Shown: positions 21,057-32,265, counted from the first letter of the stretch. The stretch: 64,000 nt of DNA from Entamoeba histolytica HM-1:IMSS (GCF_000208925.1 NW_001914893.1:23641-87640); one strand, 5' to 3'. Made by a program: numbers and translations. Notes: generated by a model not told the origin, from the sequence alone.

Positions 21057-22703
21057 TTATTTCTTATATGGACCTTCAAATCCTTCAAAATCACATAATA
21101 AAAATAAAGGATAATATGAATATTTTTCAATCATTGAACACCAATTCCATGCTGAAGTTAACCTTCCATCAATACAACTTCCTCCATCTGACCCACTTCC
21201 ATCAAATGCATGTTGGAAGAAATGTCTTAATATTGCTGAAGACCAAACTTTAGATGGGTAATGCTCAAAATATAATTGGATTTTGTCAATAAATTTTTTT
21301 TCTAATAGTTTATAAGAAGTATGAAGAACTGGTGAAAGAATCCATGGTACTTGTGAATATTTGTCAATAAAAAATAAACAATTTGGTACATCTCTATCTC
21401 CTAAATGAACTACACTTAACCCTCTCCACTCTTTTCCTTCACACATAGTACTTTGTGTTTGACTAAGAATTTGATGAATAGCAGAAGAAACATTTGGACA
21501 TTGTTGTAATCTTTGTAAACCTTGTCCAGTATTAACTAAACTATAACTTCTTCCACTTAAAAAGTCTTTATCATTCATTATCCATAACAATGACATATGT
21601 CTCATAACATTCCACCATAGTCTTAGACTTTGTTGAACAAATAAAAAATGTTCAGAATGACTTTGTGTTAGTCTCGACCCACCTTTTCCAAATTGAATTG
21701 CTAATGAAGAGCCACTATTTCCTTTATCTCTAAATTGTTCTAGTTCCCTTAATATTTCAAATACAACTCCACATGTTTTTGCTGATGCTTCAATTCCATC
21801 TCTAATTGAATATACAATACGAAGACCATGTTCTCCATATTGTTTTTCAATTTCTTCTAAAGTTAATCCTTCTTCTCTCAGTTTAATACATTTCATAATA
21901 TCTTCTATTTTCATATTACATTCTTTCATTCCCATTTCAACAGTATAAATAGGTTTCCAGTTTTTATTCTTTACAAATTCTTTACCAATAAATTTAGGAT
22001 TATAATTTATAGCATCTTGTAAAATATGCATCATTTTTTGATATGTTTCTCTCATCATAGATGGATTTGCTGCTTTGTATCTTCTTCCAACTTCAAAACA
22101 ATCTTGAATGAAATCTTCTTTTAATTTTTCATCTTTACTAACTTTCATACCTTCTCTGAAGTTATTGGTAACTAATAATCCAATCATAATTCTCTTAAGT
22201 TCTTCATGTTGTTCTATAATAATTTGTTCTTTTTTAAATCCTTTCATTCCTAAGTCTTTTTGTTTATAACCATATCCATAATATATATAATCTGATTTAG
22301 CAATATCAACATTATTTGTATATTCACTAACATCTAATGCTGCTTCAATAATTTCAAGATATCCTCTTTCTCTTTCTGTTAGTCTCATAGGAATATATCT
22401 TATTAATTGATAAATTTCATTTAAACTTAACTTTTTTAAGTGATCAATATATGTTTCTTGCAAATCTTCTTTTCTTAACTCTTTTGAAACTTCAACTTCA
22501 ATACTTAACTCTTTTGATTGTAAAGAAAATAACTTTTGTTCTTTAATTTTTTGTTTCTTCTGTGATTTCTTTTGTTGTTTTTTAGTTAATTCTCGCTGTT
22601 CATTTTTTTCTTTTGGTTTTGTTTCTTCTTTTCTTTTTGAAGACTCTTCTTCATTGTTATATCCTTGTGCCCTTTGTTTCTTTTTTCCTTTATTATGTCC
22701 CAT
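21057..22703 (-). CDS. UPF0652 (DUF2009) family protein
   Basis: A 548-residue protein. The first ~75 residues are extremely lysine/glutamate/glutamine-rich and probably disordered or RNA-binding. The rest matches the eukaryotic UPF0652/DUF2009 family: QSHSEHFLFVQQSLRLWWNV, then NTGQGLQRLQQCPNVSSAIH, SVVHLGDRDVPNCLFFIDKY, HFFQHAFDGSGSDGGSCID and GRLTSAWNWCSMIEKYSYYP close to the C-terminus. These highly conserved histidine, aspartate, serine and cysteine clusters suggest an enzyme or metal site, but the biochemical role of the family is not known to me. The start at MGHNKGKKKQ is followed at once by the basic run. Divergent from RPS16 with about 170 bases between starts. Confidence 0.9.
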   Translation of the reverse strand: MGHNKGKKKQRAQGYNNEEESSKRKEETKPKEKNEQRELTKKQQKKSQKKQKIKEQKLFSLQSKELSIEVEVSKELRKEDLQETYIDHLKKLSLNEIYQLIRYIPMRLTERERGYLEIIEAALDVSEYTNNVDIAKSDYIYYGYGYKQKDLGMKGFKKEQIIIEQHEELKRIMIGLLVTNNFREGMKVSKDEKLKEDFIQDCFEVGRRYKAANPSMMRETYQKMMHILQDAINYNPKFIGKEFVKNKNWKPIYTVEMGMKECNMKIEDIMKCIKLREEGLTLEEIEKQYGEHGLRIVYSIRDGIEASAKTCGVVFEILRELEQFRDKGNSGSSLAIQFGKGGSRLTQSHSEHFLFVQQSLRLWWNVMRHMSLLWIMNDKDFLSGRSYSLVNTGQGLQRLQQCPNVSSAIHQILSQTQSTMCEGKEWRGLSVVHLGDRDVPNCLFFIDKYSQVPWILSPVLHTSYKLLEKKFIDKIQLYFEHYPSKVWSSAILRHFFQHAFDGSGSDGGSCIDGRLTSAWNWCSMIEKYSYYPLFLLCDFEGFEGPYKK

Positions 22704-22850
22704 ATCTTTTGTTTTGTTTTAAGTAGTTCTACAAATTAACATCATTAATTTTGTTCTATATATCATTTTTTGTTTTTTATTTTTTAAGGTTTGTAAAAAA
22801 CGAAGATATAATAAAATATAATAAAATTAATTAGAATGAGATCTAAAAAA

Positions 22851-22874
22851 ATGAACTAACCCTTTGCAATCAGC
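22851..22874 (+). promoter_or_regulatory. RPS16 core promoter with GAACT box
   Basis: AATGAACT, the Entamoeba GAAC-type core element, lies at 22850-22857, about 18 bases upstream of the RPS16 ATG at 22875. Known Entamoeba genes have very short 5' UTRs, so transcription should start within this stretch. Confidence 0.55.
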
Positions 22875-23348
22875 ATGTCAGCCGTAAAAGCCGCTGGTAA
22901 AACCCAAAAGAAACACACTGAGGCTCTTAAGAGCGTTCAAGTTTTCGGAAAGAAAAAGACTGCCATTGCTGTCTGTCTTTGCAAAGAAGGAAAAGGTATG
23001 ATTAGAGTTAATGGTGTTCCACTTGATCTTATCAACCCACCAGTATTAAGAATTAAAGTTTTTGAACCATTATTCATTGTTGGTAAAGAAAACTATGCTA
23101 AATTAGACCTTAAAATCAGAGTCACTGGTGGTGGACAAGTTGCTCAAGCTTATGCCATTAGACAAGCCATTGCTAAAGCCCTTATTGCTTACAACCAAAA
23201 GTTTGTTGATGAAACTACAAAGAATGAACTTAAAGCTAAATTCCTTGAATATGATAGAACTCTCCTTGTTGCTGATCCAAGAAGATGTGAAGCTAAGAAA
23301 TTCGGAGGACCAGGAGCTCGTGCTAAATACCAAAAATCATACAGATGA
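22875..23348 (+). CDS. RPS16: 40S ribosomal protein S16 (uS9)
   Basis: A 157-residue uS9 protein. Landmarks are [19 protein letters not shown] near the start, [20 protein letters not shown], the glycine loop [20 protein letters not shown], and the C-terminal tail [20 protein letters not shown] ending KSYR. That tail reaches the P-site tRNA in the small subunit. The N-terminus is about ten residues longer than the animal protein. Codon use is C-richer and more biased than in neighbours, as expected for a very highly expressed gene. Intronless; it precedes an assembly gap about 190 bases downstream. Confidence 0.97.
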
Positions 23349-23539
23349 GCTATTTCAAATTGATAAGTTCTTAATTGTTATAAAATTGGTTTATTTCTTT
23401 CTTTGCATAATTATTTTTGTTATCAATAGTCTGATTTTATTTAATAGACTTATTCTTCTTTTTCATCTTATAACAAATAATTAAAAACAAGTTGAGGTTG
23501 TACTTGAATGATATTCTTTTTATTGAATGTGTCTTATCA

Positions 23540-23639
23540 NNNNNNNNNNNNNNNNNNNNNNNNNNNNNNNNNNNNNNNNNNNNNNNNNNNNNNNNNNNNN
23601 NNNNNNNNNNNNNNNNNNNNNNNNNNNNNNNNNNNNNNN
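23540..23639. other. Assembly gap of 100 N inside the SRP72 gene
   Basis: One hundred N, a conventional placeholder rather than a measured size. On its right the SRP72 frame enters the gap still open. On its left the minus-strand frame that would continue for 33 codons to 23437 is lysine-rich but otherwise not recognisable. SRP72 proteins are normally over 500 residues, so most of the gene is missing and the real gap is probably over 1 kb. Confidence 0.9.
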
Positions 23640-24125
23640 AAGCAGCCAAATTAGTTAAAATTCCAGTTTTAGGTTGTTTAGTAGTTTCTAATACTTCAGT
23701 ATAAATTTTTGCAGCTTCATTAAATTTTCCTTGTTTCTGAAGTATTTGAGCTTTTAACACTTTATCCTTTTCTTCTGAACCAAGTAAAGAAAGTGCTTCA
23801 TCATACTTTTCAATATTATACTTAGCTAATGCTAATTCAAAATTCATTCCATTTTGTTTCATTGTTTCTTCAAATTGCATAACATCTTTTCCTAATTTAA
23901 TTGATGAAATAATTAAAATTTTAAAGACATTAACATCGTTTTGTTTTTGTGAATATACTATCATCTCAATTATTTTCTTTCTTAATAAAATTATAAATTC
24001 TATAATAGAAATTCATTATTAAGTTATTAATTATTTATATAAAACAAACATTCATTTGATATTTTATAAATTTCATTTAAGTCTTCTTTTTTGTTTTGTT
24101 GAATAAGTTTCTTTAACTCCTCCAT
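23640..24125 (-). CDS. Signal recognition particle subunit SRP72, N-terminal part (two exons, cut by gap)
   Basis: Exon 1 24125-24050 (MEELKKLIQQNKKEDLNEIY and so on) and exon 2 from 23957 into the gap at 23639. The 92-base intron has donor GTTTGT at 24049 and acceptor GATAG ending at 23958; this is the acceptor that keeps the frame, since the nearer TTATAG would create a stop. The protein is built of tetratricopeptide repeats: FELALAKYNIEKYDEALSLL, AQILQKQGKFNEAAKIYTEV and then TGILTNLAA, matching the start of SRP72, including its characteristic TNLxA stretch. SRP72 pairs with SRP68 on the SRP RNA and is needed for protein targeting to the ER. Only about 131 residues are visible. A start inside exon 2 is possible but would lose the first repeat helix. 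Confidence 0.8.
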
Positions 24126-24286
24126 GACTTGCTTTTTACTTCTTTTTAAGTTCTTTTTAAAATTAAAAATGTTATGTAAAACATTAATTAAATTTTATTT
24201 TTGTTAATCTTTTTATTCCAATTATTTTTTCAATTGGATAGACAGTCTGCTCTTTTAATGTTGTGTTTTGTTTTGTTCAACTGAAG

Positions 24287-26824
24287 TTAATTCTCCAATA
24301 ACTTTTCTTTTTTTTCAGCTGATTCACTACCAAATTCTATTGGATTTTGATGAGACACTTTGTTTTCTTCTTCTTTTCTTTTAATGCACTCTCCAATAAC
24401 ATCAACCACTTTTTGTTTTATACTTTCTTCATTCTTCTTTTCTATTGTGTTATTTAAATTTTCTTGAATTAATGTATTTTCTTCAGTCTTCTCTGAAAGT
24501 GTATTTGACGTTGTGTTTTGAAGCTGTTCAACTTCAATAGATTTTGTAAGTTTTTCTTCTTGGGTTTCATTGCCTTCTTTTCCTAAAGAGGGGTTTTGAA
24601 TAATTTCAGGTATATCTCCTGTGTTAATTTTTTCTACAAAATTATTATTATTTATATTCTGAATATTTTTAATAGGATTATCTGAGGGAATAATGTCAAG
24701 GTGTTCTTGTGTATTTATACAAGTAGTATCTTGTTTTTCTTCTTGACTAGACTGTTCATTGTCTTGAACAACAGATGTATTTGTTCCATCTTCATAACAT
24801 CTTTTTAAGTGGTCTGCTAATTTAAATAGTGGTAAATAATGTTGAAGAGTTGTTAAAGCAAGTTCTGAGTCTTTAGCATTATCTTCTGTGACACCTGGTT
24901 GTGGTGTTTCAATAACAGACTCTGGGTTGTCAACTTTTTGAGGTAATTTAGAAGAAATATTTTGATTAGTATTTTCTTCTGGAGTCTCATTAGTTATTAA
25001 TGGTTGTTCTGATGATATTTTAACTTCAGGTTGTTTTATAGGTTCTAGTGTTTCTGTTTGTAGTACTGGAGGAATGTTCTTAGATATTGTTATTTCTTGA
25101 TTTTTTTTCAAGGTTTCAAGTTTTCTCTTTATCTCTTCAATTTTTATAATCAGAGTTTCATCAATTTTAGTAATCTGAGTACCAAACAGTTCTTTTAGTA
25201 TCATTGAAGATTGTTCAACAGATTTTCTTGTATTAGCAGCATTTAAATCAAGTTGTTGACGTTCATTTTCAATTTTTTCTCTCCACCTTTTTAACTCTTC
25301 TTCTTTCTTTTGGTTTTGTTTTTTCAAACTTTCTTTACTCTCAAGTTCTTTTTTTAAATTTTCTCTCTCTTCTTCTGTAAATTCTTTTTCTTTAATTTTT
25401 TCTTCTTGAATAAGTTTTTTCATTTTTTCTTTTTCTTCTTGAATAATTTCATCAGAAGTTTTAAATGATGATGTTTTATTTTTATCAGACTTCTTAGGTT
25501 CATGAAGTTCTTTTCCTTCAACTTTACGTAACAAATTACTCAATCCAGTGTCAGTTTTCTTTCTATCAAGTTGAATTCCCATTTTAGTTTTCTCAATATA
25601 ACCAGTTATTTTTTCTGGATCAATTTGACTTAATGACCTTTCTAATTCTAAAATGTATTGTTCAGTTTTTCTTTTAAATTCTTCTTTCTCTTTATAAAAC
25701 TTTTTTTCTTCTTCTTCAATCATTTTATCAAATTTTTTTTGCATTTCTTGATTATTTTGTTCAATTTCTTTTAATTGTTCTTTTAATAAAGTTATTGATT
25801 CTTTTGTTTGATTTCTTTTATCAATATTTTCTTGTGAAGTAAGTTCATAATATTCTTGTTGTATTTCTGCTAGAGTATCTTCTATTGGTTGTAAATTAAT
25901 CTCATTTTCATCAATAAGTTCTTCACACTTTCTCTGAAGTTCTTCTTTTTTCATTTTAACTTCATCTATTTGTTTTTTAATTTTATTTCCTTCATTTTGT
26001 TCTTCTTTCAAATCAGATTGAAGCTTATCTATATTTGATTTCATTTGATTATTTTCTTTTTCCATAGCTACTTGTTGATGTTCTTTTTGTTCTTTGAGTT
26101 CATTTAATTTCTTCTGTCCCTCTTTAATCTCGTTGCTAATATTAATTTCTTCTTGTTCTAATACACTCTTTTTTTCCTGGTAGATAGTGTTATTTGTATC
26201 CTCTTTTTGTTTTATAGCTTTTATTTCTTCTTCAAAAACTTCTTTTCGTGATTGTATTTCATCAATACTTCTCTCTATATCTTCTTTTTTTTCCATAAAC
26301 TCAAGAATTGAATATTCTTCTTCACGTATTTTTTGAACAATATCATTGATTTGTTGTTGTGAATCATTTAAATCTTGAACAACTTCTTTAAATTTTATTT
26401 CTAACTCATCTTCTTTCTTTATGTCATTTTCATATTTCTTTTTTTTCACAGATTCTGATTGAATGGCTTGTTGAATTTTTTCATTGGCATCACGGAATTT
26501 ATTATAGTTCTGTAAAAAGATAATTGCTCTACGATTATAAGCTTCTGCTTGTTGTTGTTTTGGTGTTTTTTCTTTTGTTGAAGAAAGCTCTTTTGCTTTT
26601 TTAGATATCAAATTATCATACTCCTCAATCTTGACAAGTTTTTCTTTAATCTCATTTGCAACTCTTAGAGCCTTTGCCGTACTCATTACTAATGGTTTCT
26701 TTTCATTTAAAAGAATCTCTTTTTCTAATCCAACCATACTCTCTTTTGGTTTAGGCATTTCTTCCAGTTTCTCTGGTTCTGTTATAATAGGAATATCTTC
26801 ACTTAGATGTATTATTTCAACCAT
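24287..26824 (-). CDS. Long coiled-coil protein, function unknown
   Basis: A protein of about 845 residues dominated by heptad-type coiled coil from about residue 55 to 560 (for example QQQINDIVQKIREEEYSIL and repeated E/K/Q-rich helices), followed by a polar, glutamine/asparagine/threonine-rich tail that looks disordered. I chose the ATG at 26824 (MVEIIHLSEDIPII) because a GAACTT box lies roughly 25 bases upstream; an in-frame ATG at 26896 would add 24 basic residues. No motor head, kinase or membrane segment is visible. Such proteins act as cytoskeletal or vesicle tethers, but nothing here allows a specific role. Convergent tandem with SRP72 on the same strand. Confidence 0.75.
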   Translation of the reverse strand: MVEIIHLSEDIPIITEPEKLEEMPKPKESMVGLEKEILLNEKKPLVMSTAKALRVANEIKEKLVKIEEYDNLISKKAKELSSTKEKTPKQQQAEAYNRRAIIFLQNYNKFRDANEKIQQAIQSESVKKKKYENDIKKEDELEIKFKEVVQDLNDSQQQINDIVQKIREEEYSILEFMEKKEDIERSIDEIQSRKEVFEEEIKAIKQKEDTNNTIYQEKKSVLEQEEINISNEIKEGQKKLNELKEQKEHQQVAMEKENNQMKSNIDKLQSDLKEEQNEGNKIKKQIDEVKMKKEELQRKCEELIDENEINLQPIEDTLAEIQQEYYELTSQENIDKRNQTKESITLLKEQLKEIEQNNQEMQKKFDKMIEEEEKKFYKEKEEFKRKTEQYILELERSLSQIDPEKITGYIEKTKMGIQLDRKKTDTGLSNLLRKVEGKELHEPKKSDKNKTSSFKTSDEIIQEEKEKMKKLIQEEKIKEKEFTEEERENLKKELESKESLKKQNQKKEEELKRWREKIENERQQLDLNAANTRKSVEQSSMILKELFGTQITKIDETLIIKIEEIKRKLETLKKNQEITISKNIPPVLQTETLEPIKQPEVKISSEQPLITNETPEENTNQNISSKLPQKVDNPESVIETPQPGVTEDNAKDSELALTTLQHYLPLFKLADHLKRCYEDGTNTSVVQDNEQSSQEEKQDTTCINTQEHLDIIPSDNPIKNIQNINNNNFVEKINTGDIPEIIQNPSLGKEGNETQEEKLTKSIEVEQLQNTTSNTLSEKTEENTLIQENLNNTIEKKNEESIKQKVVDVIGECIKRKEEENKVSHQNPIEFGSESAEKKEKLLEN

Positions 26825-27055
26825 TCTAACTTTCTTTTTTTCAAGTTCTTTTATGCCCTCGTTTTTTCTCTTTTCACTATTTGTTATAAATAACATTATT
26901 AATATCCTTTTGACTCTTTTACTTTCTTTATTGATTATAATAAATGAGTGTTGTTTCTTTGACTCTTCTATAAACTAATTCAATATGACTTCTTTTTTAG
27001 TTTTGAAAATGAAAAATTAATTAAGCATTTATTAATTTAATACACATATTTAGAT

Positions 27056-27282
27056 TTAGTTAAATAAATCTTTTATTTCATTACCAACGCCTATGGTTTG
27101 AAGCATTTCTTTTTTATAAAGTATTAAGTTTTTCAAGTCTAACTCGTTTTTCTCTTCATTCCATTTTCTGTGATAGTGTCGAAGTTTCGAATCTTCTGTT
27201 ATTAGGAAAATAACTGTAATTGATAACCACTTTTCAAATATTTTTTCTTTAAATTAGAAAAATAAATATCACATCTTGGCAT
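27056..27282 (-). pseudogene. Possible small gene or remnant, frame disrupted or weakly spliced
   Basis: On the minus strand an ATG at 27282 opens MPRCDIYFSNLKKKYLKSGY and stops after 26 codons, while a second frame carries SKLRHYHRKWNEEKNELDLK and LILYKKEMLQTIGVGNEIKD to a stop at 27056. Both look coding and sit in otherwise poor sequence. Either one base is lost between them, or a 59-base intron with a non-consensus GTGATA donor joins ATGCCAAGAT to the second frame. I do not recognise the product. Confidence 0.3.
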
Positions 27283-27978
27283 TGTGACGTTTTAAATTGG
27301 AATTTATTCATATTTAATTCAACAAAAGTTCAACTTAATAAGAATATTTATTGCTCGAAATTATAGAAACAAGGAGAATAAAAATATGACTCGAAATTAA
27401 GTTTCCTTAATTTATTTTATTTAGCATTTGCGAGTTTAATTTTTAACTATTCAATAAAATAGAGTCATTGTCTAATAGAATAAAAATAAGACTATATCAT
27501 CCAATTTTTAAACACACCTCATTTTGTGTTCAAGCACGTTTTTTTTGTGAATGAAAGACAATCCTTCAAATAAGTATTATTAAAAACACTCACAACAGAG
27601 GAGATTAATTTTGTTATAACAAAATTTATTATAGTATTAAAGAATATAAATTTACAGAAAACTCGATTCAGAAGAGAAAAAAAATAATGTTCAAAATTCC
27701 TTATTTATCTAAATTGTGATATAATAGAATATAACAAAAAAACTAAAATTATAGTAAAAAAGTGTCTATCCAAAAATAGTTTTTTTAGTTTAGTTTATAA
27801 AAATAGATTATTTCAGGGTTTAGATGTAAAAAGAAGAAAGAAGAAAATTTTTTGAAAAAAAGGAGAAGAAAGATAAACACGTAAGTATTCAAGAATGACA
27901 AGATTGGTTCTAAATATCAAGATCATATATAGAGTCAAGGGTATTTAAGGATCTAAAATCTATCAAATTCTCTGAAGA
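27283..27978. other. Intergenic region upstream of the phosphate transporter
   Basis: About 700 bases of AT-rich spacer. The last 150 bases are purine-rich and slightly richer in GC and should hold the transporter promoter. No other signal seen. Confidence 0.5.
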
Positions 27979-29277
27979 ATGCATCCATTAGTTAAGACTT
28001 TTGTTGTTTCAATTGGTATGATGACCGACGCTTATGAAATTTTCCTCATGAATATCTGTTATGTTATCATCAAAGAAATTTATGGAGAAACATCTTACTC
28101 ATCAACATTGTCATCTGCTGTTTTAGTAGGAATGGCAATTGGTCAATTATTATTTGGAGTTCTTGCTGACACTATTGGAAAAAAATTAATGTTCATTACA
28201 ACATTAACGATTCTCATTATCTTTTCTATTTTACAAGCATTTTCATTCGAAGTTATATCAGGAGCAGGACCTTATATTATTTTAGCTGTTATTAGATTTA
28301 TATTAGGTTTGGGTATTGGAGGAGAATATCCACTTTCATCATCTATTGCATCAGAAGATGCTAAACCACATAACAGAGGAAGAAAATTAGTTTTCATTTT
28401 TTCTATGCAAGGTATAGGTAATATTCTTGCTCCACTTGTTGTTTTAATACTTTTATATACTCCTTTAAAACTTGATTATGTATGGAGAACAGCATTAGCC
28501 TTAGGTGCAGTTCCATGTATTTTAACATTATATCATCGTGTTATAATGGATATGCCAAAGAAAAAGAAGGACCATGTTACCAGTAAGTCTGAGGTTCGTA
28601 GTTTAATCAAAAAAAATTGGTTTTATTTATTTGGAACTGCTGGTTGTTGGTTCTTCTTTGACATAGCTTTTTATGGTAATTCAATGTTCAACTCAACAGT
28701 TTTACAAGTCATTGGATTTGGACCATCTGCAGATGATGAAGATCCACGAGATGGACTTATTTCAACAACTATTGGAAATTTGATTTTAGTGTTAATGGCA
28801 TTCCCAGGTTTCATTGTTAGTTTTCTACTAGTTGATCGGATTGGAAGAAAACCATTACAATTATTTGGATTTGCTGGTACTGCTATTTGTTTCTTCTTAA
28901 TGGCATTTTTTGAAGATATTATTCTTGAACACGTCCCTTATTTATTTGTTATAATATATGGACTTTCATTTTTCTTCCAGAATATGGGACCTAATACAAC
29001 AACGTATATTAATGCAGCTGAAACATATGACCCACGAATTCGTGGAACGTTTAATGGGCTTTCTGCTGCTTCAGGTAAAATTGGTGCAATGATTGGTACT
29101 GCTGTTTTTAATCCATTTACAAATTCATTTGGTCAAACCGCTACATTTTGTACGTGTGGCGCATTAATGATGGTTGGATTTGGGTTGTCCTTTATTGTAC
29201 CTGAAGGTAAAGGAGCTGATATTGAACAAATCGCTGATAGTTATCAGCAATTTGATGAAGAAACCAATCAAAAATGA
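27979..29277 (+). CDS. PHO84-type inorganic phosphate transporter (MFS)
   Basis: A 432-residue major-facilitator protein with about twelve hydrophobic helices. It carries the phosphate:H+ symporter signature: DAYEIFLMN in helix 1, the loop LADTIGKKLMF after helix 2, RFILGLGIGGEYPLSSSIAS in helix 4, GCWFFFDIAFYGNSMFNSTV after the central loop, and FFFQNMGPNTTTYINAAETY in the second half. The central cytosolic loop is short, as in PHO84 relatives. It would import phosphate at the plasma membrane with protons. Intronless, start at the only ATG before helix 1. Among MFS families the PHS group is clearly the best fit; the exact substrate is inferred from family. Confidence 0.9.
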   Translation: MHPLVKTFVVSIGMMTDAYEIFLMNICYVIIKEIYGETSYSSTLSSAVLVGMAIGQLLFGVLADTIGKKLMFITTLTILIIFSILQAFSFEVISGAGPYIILAVIRFILGLGIGGEYPLSSSIASEDAKPHNRGRKLVFIFSMQGIGNILAPLVVLILLYTPLKLDYVWRTALALGAVPCILTLYHRVIMDMPKKKKDHVTSKSEVRSLIKKNWFYLFGTAGCWFFFDIAFYGNSMFNSTVLQVIGFGPSADDEDPRDGLISTTIGNLILVLMAFPGFIVSFLLVDRIGRKPLQLFGFAGTAICFFLMAFFEDIILEHVPYLFVIIYGLSFFFQNMGPNTTTYINAAETYDPRIRGTFNGLSAASGKIGAMIGTAVFNPFTNSFGQTATFCTCGALMMVGFGLSFIVPEGKGADIEQIADSYQQFDEETNQK

Positions 29278-30040
29278 TTTTGTTATAATTTATAATTTTG
29301 CAATTTAAATTAATTTTTTATCTTATTTGCATAGTCTCTTCTTCGGTTCGAATATGACATATCAGAAACACTAAAATAAATCAAAACATAAAAATTTAAT
29401 TATTTTTTGGTTATGGTGTTATATTTAGTGAGATATTACCTATTCAATAATAATGGTTATTAATTAAAAATATTTAAAATGAATGATTGTTAAGGAAGTA
29501 TTTATTATGATGGTATTATTTGTTGAGTTAGATGTAAGTATACTTAATAATGATGGTGTTTTGCTGAATATATGTGCTGATTTCAAGAAAAAGTGATTGT
29601 TAAATGGTTGTTGGATTGAAGGAGATGAAACATAAACAAAGTGTTATTTATGTTTTCTTGTTAAAATAACAATTTAAAAAATAAGGAGTTTTAAAATATG
29701 CATTAAATTAAAATAAAAACAAAGAAACAACTTAAATGAAGATTAATGAAATTGATGATATTTGAAAAGACTTTATTTTAATAGAAACTCAACGTACTGA
29801 ATAAACTGAGTCATTCACTTCTCAACCTGATGAAAATCTAATCTTTGGGTTAATCATAATTGATTTCTTTTTATTTGTAAAATATTTTCTTACAACTAAT
29901 TTTATTTTTTAATAGTAATTTATTTTTAGTAAATAATAATATCTTTTTTTAAAGAAATAATACATCAAGTTAATATTATAACTATTTTTTAAATTTAGTT
30001 TCTTTTTTATTTAAAAAAAAAAAAGGTCAATTATTAGATA
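29278..30040. other. AT-rich spacer before the decayed LINE
   Basis: About 760 bases containing repeated TGATGGT/ATTATTAT-like words and no frame I can support. It ends in an A-run near 30010-30025 that lies just past the 3' end of the LINE remnant (minus strand). Confidence 0.45.
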
Positions 30041-32160
30041 TATCCTCAATTGGATTTTCTTCATACTGAGAAGTGATTATTTCAGTTTCTTCAATATGCT
30101 ATATTTCTATAATAGAGTTCATTTCTAGCATGCTCGCATTAGATTGTTCTTCTTCTAATGTGCTGCCAGAATTGAATGCGTAAAACATTAAGTCTTTCAT
30201 ATTTTTTATAATAATTGTTCGTAGGATTTTGGGGAGGTCTAATTGTAATTTTAGTGTTTTTAATCTTCTTGCTGACTCTTTATGTATTAATCCATTTATT
30301 GATAATATAACAGGTATTATTTCTACATATATTATTTCTCTATTGTTTCTTAATTTCTCTTGTAATTCTTTGTATTTATTTATTTTATGAATGTAATTTA
30401 ACTCTAAATTATTATCCTGACATATAGCAACATCTATAATATATCCTTTCTTTTCTTTCATATTTTGATAATATATATTATGTCTTCTAGCATGGAAATG
30501 AATTGTCATTAACAAATAAATCTTTATTGTAAATTATGATCATTTCATCATTATTAATACATTTAGGAGGATTATTAAAATCAATTACTTCAAATTCATT
30601 AAAATGGGTAATTAATAAATGTTTTGATAGTTGTTTACAAACATAATCATGTTTTAATATTTGATTCTTTTTCATTACATCCTAACAGTATATGATTAAT
30701 AGATGCTATTGTGTTAGGGCAATGTTTACAATATTTTAAAGCATCATTTTTGAGTATTTTAGATTTAATACTTCCTGTCATACTTACACCTTCTTGCATT
30801 TTTACTATTTGGAGGAATGCATTTCTTTTTATATTTAATGACCTCCATGTGGTTATTGTTATTTTCTTATCATTGAAAGTGCCATTTGTACATCTTATAT
30901 ATTCACCACATTTCTTTTCTTTCCATTCACTTAAATATCTATCATTTAATTCATTATTTACCCATTCAAATACTTCCTTTACATTGTGCTTTCTTTCATT
31001 TAATTCTATTATATTCATTAATTCATTAAAATTAATCTTCTTACCAAATGCTTTCTTCATTCTTTTAATTATTCAATTTGGATTTTCTTTTATTGTTTCT
31101 ATCATTTCTCCTATTTCTGTATTTGATATTTGTATTTTAAATATATTCTTAATAATTCTTTACCACATTCATCTATTGCTGACATTAATTCTAATCCCAA
31201 TTCATTCATTTTAACATATAATCTACTTTTTGGTATATTTCTACTATATAATTGGAGGTGAATTAATGATTTTCTTATTTGTTTATCTATCTTCTCCAAC
31301 TCTTCTAGTTTATATTTGACAATACAAAATCCATATCTTAATTTGGAGATTATATCATTATTAATCTTTCTTATTGTATTGAGACTGTTATATCTCATAG
31401 TATTTAATGATGATAGAATAGAAGATATATCATTTAATATTCTTGTACAATATTTATTAATATTTATTTTATCTCATATTTCAATACCAAGATATTTATA
31501 ATGATTGTCATTAATTACTCATGGTAGTTCAGCTAATTCACCATTTATTTGACTATTGATATTAGTCATTATCTCCATCTTTTCTCTACATTAATTTTTA
31601 ATCCTATTGCATTAAATATTTCTTTTGTTAATTTGTGTGCTTTTTCCATTTCATCGAGGCTATTAGTCATTATCTTTAAATCATCAATATATAATATGTG
31701 GTTTAACTGGACTTGTTTTTCTTCTCCATTCATTTTAATATTTAATTTGCTTATTCGTTTATCTAGTTGTTTAGATGATATATCAATAGATAATACAAAT
31801 AAAAGTGGAGATAAACTTATCACCTTGTATTATTCCTCTTTCTACATTAATAATACCTACACTTTCTTGATTGTAATATAAATTAAGATATGTATTATTT
31901 AATATATAATATACTATTAATTACTACTAGTTGGATATTAAAATAAATTAAACAATGTTTAATCCATTGGTGGTTAATACTATCATATGCTTTAGAGACG
32001 TCATAATATGTTTCTACCCACTTCAATTTACCTTTAATAATAATTGTTGAATTATAATGTTGTATAATAATCCTTCTTTTGATGCATATGTATATTTCTT
32101 ACATCCAATTTGATTTAATGATAGTTGTTTTTAATTTTGACTGTCTAATTTATCTCATTT
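30040..32160 (-). mobile_element. Decayed non-LTR retrotransposon (EhLINE-like): RT to endonuclease
   Basis: A 2.1 kb minus-strand remnant read in pieces. From 5' to 3': a reverse transcriptase piece at 31823-31569 with SLSPLLFVLSID and the catalytic HILYIDDLKI (YxDD box); a connector at 31398-31111; a piece at 31060-30647 that ends with the zinc-knuckle CKHCPNTIASINHILLGC, a C-x2-C-x7-H-x4-C-like pattern; and a tail at 30515-30099 with KKGYIIDVAICQ, likely part of the restriction-like endonuclease core, then IIPVILSINGLIHKES. The order RT, CCHC, restriction-enzyme-like endonuclease is that of R2/R4 elements and Entamoeba LINEs. Several frameshifts and stops separate the pieces, so the element is dead. 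Ends are approximate. It lies about 100 bases downstream of thymidylate kinase, in the same sense. Confidence 0.85.
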
Positions 32161-32265
32161 CTTATATATTAGTAATACTCATTGTTTGAAGAAATATATC
32201 ATTAAAACATATACAATTTATTTTAAAAATTTATAAAAAATAGTTTAGTAACATTATTAACCAAA

